Origin: Pelobates cultripes
Taxonomy: Eukaryota > Chordata > Amphibia > Anura > Pelobatidae
NCBI GenBank assembly: GCA_933207985.1
Contig: OW240912.1
Location: 360,606,305 to 360,670,304 of the forward strand
Length of the DNA stretch: 64,000 bases
Reading direction: 5' to 3'
This document shows, piece by piece, positions 57,889-64,000 of this stretch (position 1 is its first letter; each line of letters opens with the position of its first letter). The position numbers were made by a program, and so were the translations under genes. The notes under the pieces are model-generated. The model did no database searches, was not told the origin of the DNA, and saw only the letters and a program-made list of their open reading frames with translations.

Positions 57889-60800
57889 ATGCCACACCAC
57901 TCCATTCGTAGCAGCTGTGGATACAGAAATTTTAGCTCATCCTCAGCCTGTTTACCCAAGAATGTGAGCAGATACAGCGTCAGCTCTGTCTCTTCAAGAA
58001 GAGGGGGCAGTTGTGGTGCTCAACTGTTACCAAATTTCAGCAGCAGAAGTGCCTACAATGTCGGTGTTGGAGGAGCTCAAAGGATGTCATTTGGTAGTTG
58101 TCAAGCTGGAATGAGTGGATATGGTTATGGTGGTTCCAGTTCTGGCTGTGGTTTTGGGTCCGGTATTGGGTCGGGTGCTGGATTTAGCCTTGGTTTTGCT
58201 GGCTTTGGACCTGGTGGAGCATTTGCTCATGGATCCATTACACCAGTAACTGTAAACCAAAGCCTTCTAACACCGCTCAAATTAGATGTTGACCCAGACG
58301 TCCAGAGACTTAAAAAAGAAGAGAAAGAACAAATCAAGACTCTAAATAACAAATTTGCATCATTTATTGACAAGGTAAGATATAGTAGATATACTCACAC
58401 TTGAGTTGAGGATGAACACATTTCTTACGTCCTCCTTAGATTGAGTAATTTAAGCAGTACTATATTTCAACTACTAGTAAAAGTATTGTGTTTTATATAA
58501 TGTTTAATTTCTCTTGATATTTATAACAAAAACATAGTATTTTGTATAATATAAATTAAACAATTAGCTTATTTTAAGAAAAAATAACAACAAAGTAGTA
58601 ATAATTCAAACAAAGATATGTTAATATGGATGCATGTGTCAATGTGATTGTTGTTCTAGGTACGATTTTTGGAGCAACAGAATAAGATTCTTGAGACGAA
58701 GTGGTGTTTTCTGCAAGAGCAAAAAACAGCCAAATTTAATTTTGAGCCGCTATTTGAAGCATATTTGTGCAACCTCCGAAGACAGCTCGATTTCTTAGGA
58801 TCTGAGAAAGCTCGACTAGAAGGAGAAAGGAAAACTATGGAGGATTTTGTAGATGAATTCAAGAGAAAGTATGCATATTCTTTACCATGACTTAATATTA
58901 CTTATTAATTAATCATTAATAATTATTTGTTAACATTAGTGTGCACTAAACATTGTGAAAAAAACAAAGAATACAGAGTTCTTAAATTAATTCAACAGGT
59001 ATGAAGAGGAAATCCATAAGCGGACAGCTGCTGAAAATGAATTTGTAGCACTTAAAAAGGTATTTAGGAAGAATGAACAAGAATATGAACAAGAAATTCT
59101 AAAATCAAATTGAATGTTTTCTTGATATTAATTTTTTTTTCTCTCCAAATTGATTTACAGGACGTTGATGCTGCTTTTCTCAAGAAAACTGAATTACAGT
59201 CAAAGGTGGACTGTTTGAGTGATGAAATTGCCTTCTTGCGGTCTCTATATGAAATGGTAAAAATATATACATTTTTTCCCCTATGTTTAAATATTTACTT
59301 GTAAATATGAATAAATACTAAATATTTTTTTTTTCTAGAGGAAATATAGTAACCTGTAGTCATGGCAAAGTAGGGTACTAACTCATCATTTAAATTGTGT
59401 ATGAGAAACCATTTTATTTGCCAAAAGATGACATACACTTTTTTGTTTACTTTTATTATGTACAAAACATGCTATTAAATTATAAATGGTGTGGTGTGTC
59501 TAGCATTTCTTACAATAAGTAAATTCAAAAGATGAACATAAAATGTTCTAGGGCATTTTCAGAACCATATCTTTGATTAAATTTTTCAGCCAATCTGGTT
59601 ATTTGACTACCAACGTTTGCTTCTAGAACAATCTATGGTGTGTAGCCTTTGGAGCCTAGAGTAAAATACATTGACTTTTTTTCAGTTTTTGCCTAATGAA
59701 AAAGCATCGGGAAATTTGTTAAAGTGCCCTGTTCTAAAACGTGGTGCAAAAATGTAAACATTGAGTAGCAGGCCATAGAATGTGCCTGCCGGATGCACTG
59801 GTTTATGTAGTAATTGTCTTAGTTTTAGTACTTTAGAACTTGGTTTAGAACATAGCACTTTTAGAATCTCACAGACAGTCTTTAACCCCTTAAGGACCAA
59901 ACTTCTGGAATAAAAGGGGATTATGACATGTCACACATGTCATGTGTCCTTAAGGGGTTAAATATGATACTTAAAAAATGAAAACGTTAAAATTATTAAA
60001 GGAGCACTATAGTGCCAGGAAAACATACTCGTTTTCCTGGCACTATAGTGCCCTGAGGGTGCCCCCACCCTCAGGGACCCCCTTCCGCCGGGCTGGATGG
60101 AGAGGAAGGGGTTAAATTTACCTCTTTTTCCAGCGCTGAGACAGCCACTAGAGGCTGGATTAACCCAAATATAAACATAGCAGTTTCTCTGAAACTGCTA
60201 TGTTTATAGAATAAAGGGTTAACCCTAGCTGGACCAGGCACCCAGACCACTTCATTAAGCGGAAGTGGTCTGGGTGCCTATAGTGGTCCTTTAAACAGAC
60301 ACTTCTTTCAGGATTTTGGATCTAGTGGTAAAAAGTAATAAAAGTGATATGGCTTGTGTTTTTGCAGGAAATATGCCAGCTGCAGTCTCAGATCTCAGAT
60401 ACTTCAGTGACTGTGACCATGGATAACAACCGAGATCTGAATCTGGATGGAATCATTGCTGACGTTAAAGCTGAGTATGAAGACATTGCTAAGAAGAGCA
60501 GAGCTGAAGCTGAGTGCTGGTATCAATCAAAAGTAGGTCTTATTACCTTCAATTAGAACACATTTCTCTCAAACAATCAATACACAGCTCATGGAAAACT
60601 ACATTTAGTTATATCTTTCTCTTTTACAAATGGTGGGTCACAAATCATAACATGTAAGTGTTCAAGCAAGCACCCATCAACTCTGCAGATGCTTTTAAAA
60701 AATGTCGAGCACGTATACACAGTTTGTGTTTTCTTGTCGAAGAAGCCCTTCCCTCCAATGAACACTGGCAAAGCATCATGGCAGTTTAAGTAAAATACTA

Positions 60801-63331
60801 GCTTAGAATCAACCATTGGCCATCACTGGCATAAGAAAAACAAACATATTGGGCATTTATATAATTGATTAAGTTGCAGAGGTGTTAGGGAGAGCATTTC
60901 TGAAAATTATGGAGATTGGTAGCAAGAAAAGGCCATGCTTGTCCTTAGATAAATAATAAAAATCATACAGCACTTGCTGGTCTTTATATTTTTGAGTATA
61001 TGAAATCTGCAAAATATGTTTAGTCAAACAAATGTTTTTTAAACCTCCATAGTAACTGTCTTGGTTGTATCTCTACTGTGGAACATAAAAACTTTCCTGC
61101 ATTAATATATTCAATTCCCTACAGTACGAGGAGTTAAAGGTAACTGCAGGCAAACATGGAGAAGATTTAAGATGCACCAAAAATGAAATTGCTGATATGA
61201 ACCGACTCATTAATAGATTGAAGGGGGAGATCGAAAATGCCAGAGCACAGGTAAAGTCACAATATTTAAAGAGATCATTAGGAGAAGTGGAGAAAAAGTT
61301 ATGTCACAAATTATTTACAGTCTGGCATGTGACAGTGTTATAATTTGACTTATGACCACTGTTTATTATACTAAAATTTAATATGTTTCTTGCACGTAAG
61401 TAAACTTTTGCCATTACAGTTATATTGGAATAATATCAATTCACATATTGATTGAATATATTTATATCATTTTCCCTTTAATTAGTCAAGAAGGAATTAT
61501 CAGAAAACAAAAACAGTATTTTAATTCTATAAATTAATAAAAAAATAATATAATATGGATAGAAGAAATGCACAACAAATATATGATTAATTCTGAACAC
61601 ATAATATTCTACAAACTTAAGAATTAAATAGAGAGTTACTTCTATCCAGTTTATAAAATCCATTTGTAATCCTTTTAGAGCAAAATGAGATATGGAAACA
61701 TCCTGGCACCGGACATTTTAATCTTTCCTTTTAGTATCTTGAAACATGATTAATCTAGCTTTGTTGCAGACTGGTATTAGTGCCATGATTTCAGGGTAGT
61801 GCCAGTACATAAACCAACAGTGAATGAAAGCATTCATTACTGGATCAGCAACACAACAATGAATGCGGATACAATTAAGATGAAATGAAAGTATCTTAAA
61901 GCAAAACATATTTAAAGTAATTCTATAGTTTATATTTTTGAAATATTTAGAATATTTTAGAATTAGCTTTTTTTTTTTAAAGATTTTATTATGGTTAAAA
62001 TGAAAGCATAATGGAAATGTAATACCATTTGGTTTACACACCGTCCACTCCTCTTGTTTAAAATTATTTTAGCGCAACAAACTTGAAGCTGCAATTTCAG
62101 AAGCAGAGGATCGTGGGGAAATGGCTGTCAAAGATGCAAAGAACAAACTTTCTGAATTGGAGGATGCCCTGCAGAAAGCCAAGCAGGACATGGCTTGCCA
62201 ACTGCGAGAATACCAGGAGCTGATGAATGTGAAATTGGCTCTGGATATCGAGATCGCCACCTACAGGAAACTCCTGGAAGGAGAGGAGTGCAGGTTTGCA
62301 CAAAGTAGAATTTGCAATGAAAATATATTATTAGAATACATTAACGTCAGTGGGGGGGGGGGAAATCATGAATATATTATGTTTTAAATTACCTCTATGC
62401 TTTGATTTTTTAAATATACTAAAAAGATGAAAAGTGTATGTTATAATTAGTACAATCTGAAGGTATCAGAGGTCCATTGGAGTTGTTGAATTTGATGGCT
62501 ATTGTATTTAAAACTAGTACTGTGGGGTTTATTTATTAAACTCCAAACTGTGGCAAATTAAAATATGAAAATATGTAGGCAACAAAATGTAGGCAACAAT
62601 AACGTACTTTGAAAAATTAATCAACTCAACTCTTGGCTATTTTTTGCTAAGTATTGTCATCCAGACTTCAGTTCGGCTAGATATACCACTGTATGATAAT
62701 ATCTTTCCCTGTTATAGCCTAGAGATGTTGGCTTATTATTGCATCCATTTTATTCTATCACTTACCAATGATATGGAGATTTTATCTTTATTATGAGCCT
62801 TGTGTACTTGAGAAAATTCAGTACTGCTGAAAAAAATAACACACACCAACAAGTAAATTAGTTAAAACGTGCTTGATAAATTTTTAATAACAAAATAAAG
62901 TCTGTCATTTTATTTTTAGGCTCACTGGAGAAGGATCAGATTCAGTTAAGATCTGTAAGTAAGATGATATTTATAGGACTAAAATAGTTCACACTAATGT
63001 TGAAAATGCAGTATGTGTTTAAATTCATTGAATATTAAATCTTTGACTTTATTTTTTGTTAGCTGTTGTAACTTCAACTTGTGGAGGAACATACAGTAGC
63101 GGTGGATCCATAGGAGGTGGTGGCTCATACTGTACTGGAGGATCAATTGGAGGTGGCACCTACCTTGATGGTGGGATATGCAGCAGCACAGGTGGAACCA
63201 AGTTAAGCAGTGGAAGTGGTTTCAGTACTTCAGCTGGTCACACATCCAGAGGCAATTATAGTTGCTCTGGGCTCGATACACCTCTGGAAGCAGCTCATGT
63301 TCCTAAACGAAAAATTCATTTTCAAAAATGA
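57889..63331 (+). CDS. Type II keratin, gene 3 (cysteine-rich, 555 aa, nine exons)
   Basis: Exons: 57889-58374, 58660-58868, 58999-59059, 59161-59256, 60368-60532, 61125-61250, 62073-62293, 62920-62954, 63063-63331. Exon 2 is 209 nt, two codons shorter than in the neighbours; the others are canonical. All introns are GT-AG. Exon 7 has the weak donor gtttgc. The start [15 protein letters not shown] uses the first ATG after the TATA box, with A at -3. Rod ends are [17 protein letters not shown] and [17 protein letters not shown]. About 17 Cys: five in the head, eight in the rod (WCFLQ, YLCNL, VDCLS, EICQL, ECWYQ, LRCTK, MACQL, EECR), four in the tail. This is against three or four in each neighbour. 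The last ~20 codons look frame-shifted. Structural keratin; a hard-tissue role is inference only. Confidence 0.93.
59882..59961. mobile_element. 80-bp palindromic TTAA mini-element in intron 4 of keratin gene 3
   Basis: TTAA (59882-59885), CCCCTTAAGGAC ... GTCCTTAAGGGG, TTAA (59958-59961). The middle contains catgacatgtcacacatgtcatg-like inverted sequence (59923-59946). A foldback MITE without coding capacity. Confidence 0.8.
59996..60294. mobile_element. TTAA-target MITE, copy 3 (short form), intron 4 of keratin gene 3
   Basis: TTAA at 59996-59999 and 60291-60294. Ends AGGAGCACTATAG and ...TAGTGGTCCT. It lacks about 200 bp of the middle present in copies 1 and 2. It lies about 70 bp upstream of exon 5 (60368). 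Confidence 0.88.
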
Positions 63332-63423
63332 TGTAAAAGCTGACCGAAGAATTAATGGTTAACAACAGATTTTGTTTTATATTGACAGCTTCAATACATA
63401 GTAGTGATGATCTTGTCTTTTTT

Positions 63424-63429
63424 AATAAA
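63424..63429 (+). promoter_or_regulatory. Poly(A) signal AATAAA of keratin gene 3
   Basis: First AATAAA after the stop, giving a short 3'UTR of about 110-120 nt. Confidence 0.7.
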
Positions 63430-63486
63430 TGCATATTGAGATTCTAAATTGAAAATCCACAGTAGAGTACAATTTTCAGACACACA

Positions 63487-63624
63487 GGGGTAGTCACTAT
63501 AGTGACAATTTAAAGTGAATTTCAAATTTAAAAGCAAAGTAGCTGAGCTGGAAGGTGTTTTGACCTTAAATTTGAAATTGAAATGTGAAATTCACAATGA
63601 ATTCTCACTTTAGTGAAAAACCCC
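63487..63624. repeat. Foldback repeat downstream of keratin gene 3
   Basis: The left part ggggtagtcactatagtgaca...ttcaaatttaaa pairs imperfectly with aaatttgaaattgaaatgtgaaattcac...cactttagtgaaaaacccc. A small MITE-like hairpin; the rest to 64000 shows no gene. Confidence 0.6.
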
Positions 63625-64000
63625 TTAATTTTGTGGAATCATCTCAAAGCTGTGTTTTTTTTATTCTACCAGGATTAAAATCCCCAATATAATTAAAACA
63701 AATTGAGGAGTTTTGCACATGTAAGATGATTAAACATGTTTTAAAGTATATGCATGTTTTTTTATGAATGTTTTAAATGGTAGATAAATGTTTAATGTAA
63801 ACATGTGTTTGAGATATATAATACAAGTGATTGCGGAAGCTGTCAGTATATGAGCAGTAATCTAGGCTAGCCATAGTTATTCATATGTTAAACTCTATGT
63901 TTAAGGTTGAGTGGGTACTTTTAACTTTTCCTCAAAACTCTATTTCCTGATACTAGTAGATATAATTAGCAGAAACATACTATCAAGCATACTAATGTAG

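Overview
The window looks like nuclear DNA from a frog (anuran amphibian). It holds three vertebrate type II keratin genes with the canonical nine-exon structure. They sit in long introns and intergenic spacers filled with amphibian-type repeats: Penelope-like elements, CR1/L2 LINEs, a Ty3/gypsy chromovirus, hAT, and TTAA-target (piggyBac-type) MITEs. Nothing in the sequence fixes the species.

Layout. 1-3565: a broken Penelope-like element with its 3' noncoding end, then a second terminal remnant in the opposite orientation. 4415-9357 (+): keratin gene 1, 562 aa. 9800-21460: a repeat nest bounded by hAT-type ends with a perfect 8-bp target duplication. It contains a 100-N assembly gap and an apparently recent LTR retroelement whose only long reading frame is a gag-like protein with a Trp/Asn-rich C-terminus. 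21460-37380: gene-poor, with an LTR/TIR composite, an L2 relic, a GIY-YIG relic split by a TTAA MITE, a large palindrome, CR1 fragments, and a 2-kb TTAA element built of inverted GC-rich arrays and a chain of hairpins. 37584-42636 (+): keratin gene 2, 557 aa. 43370-53550: one CR1-like LINE split by a TTAA MITE and by a 5.4-kb chromovirus in reverse orientation. 53550-57800: MITE and LINE fragments and a CT-rich minisatellite. 57889-63331 (+): keratin gene 3, 555 aa, cysteine-rich.

Keratin genes 1 and 2 are recent relatives. Their exons 2-8 have identical lengths, their heads and tails are similar, and a promoter block of roughly 120 bp is shared. They probably encode co-regulated epidermal keratins that pair with type I keratins in 10-nm filaments. 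Gene 3 has a different promoter, about 17 cysteines instead of three or four, and a tail whose last codons appear frame-shifted. It is a candidate for a hardened or specialised structure. All three genes are on the + strand, spaced about 28 kb and 15 kb apart; the spacing is almost entirely repeats. I found no tRNA, rRNA or CRISPR and no other host protein-coding gene.
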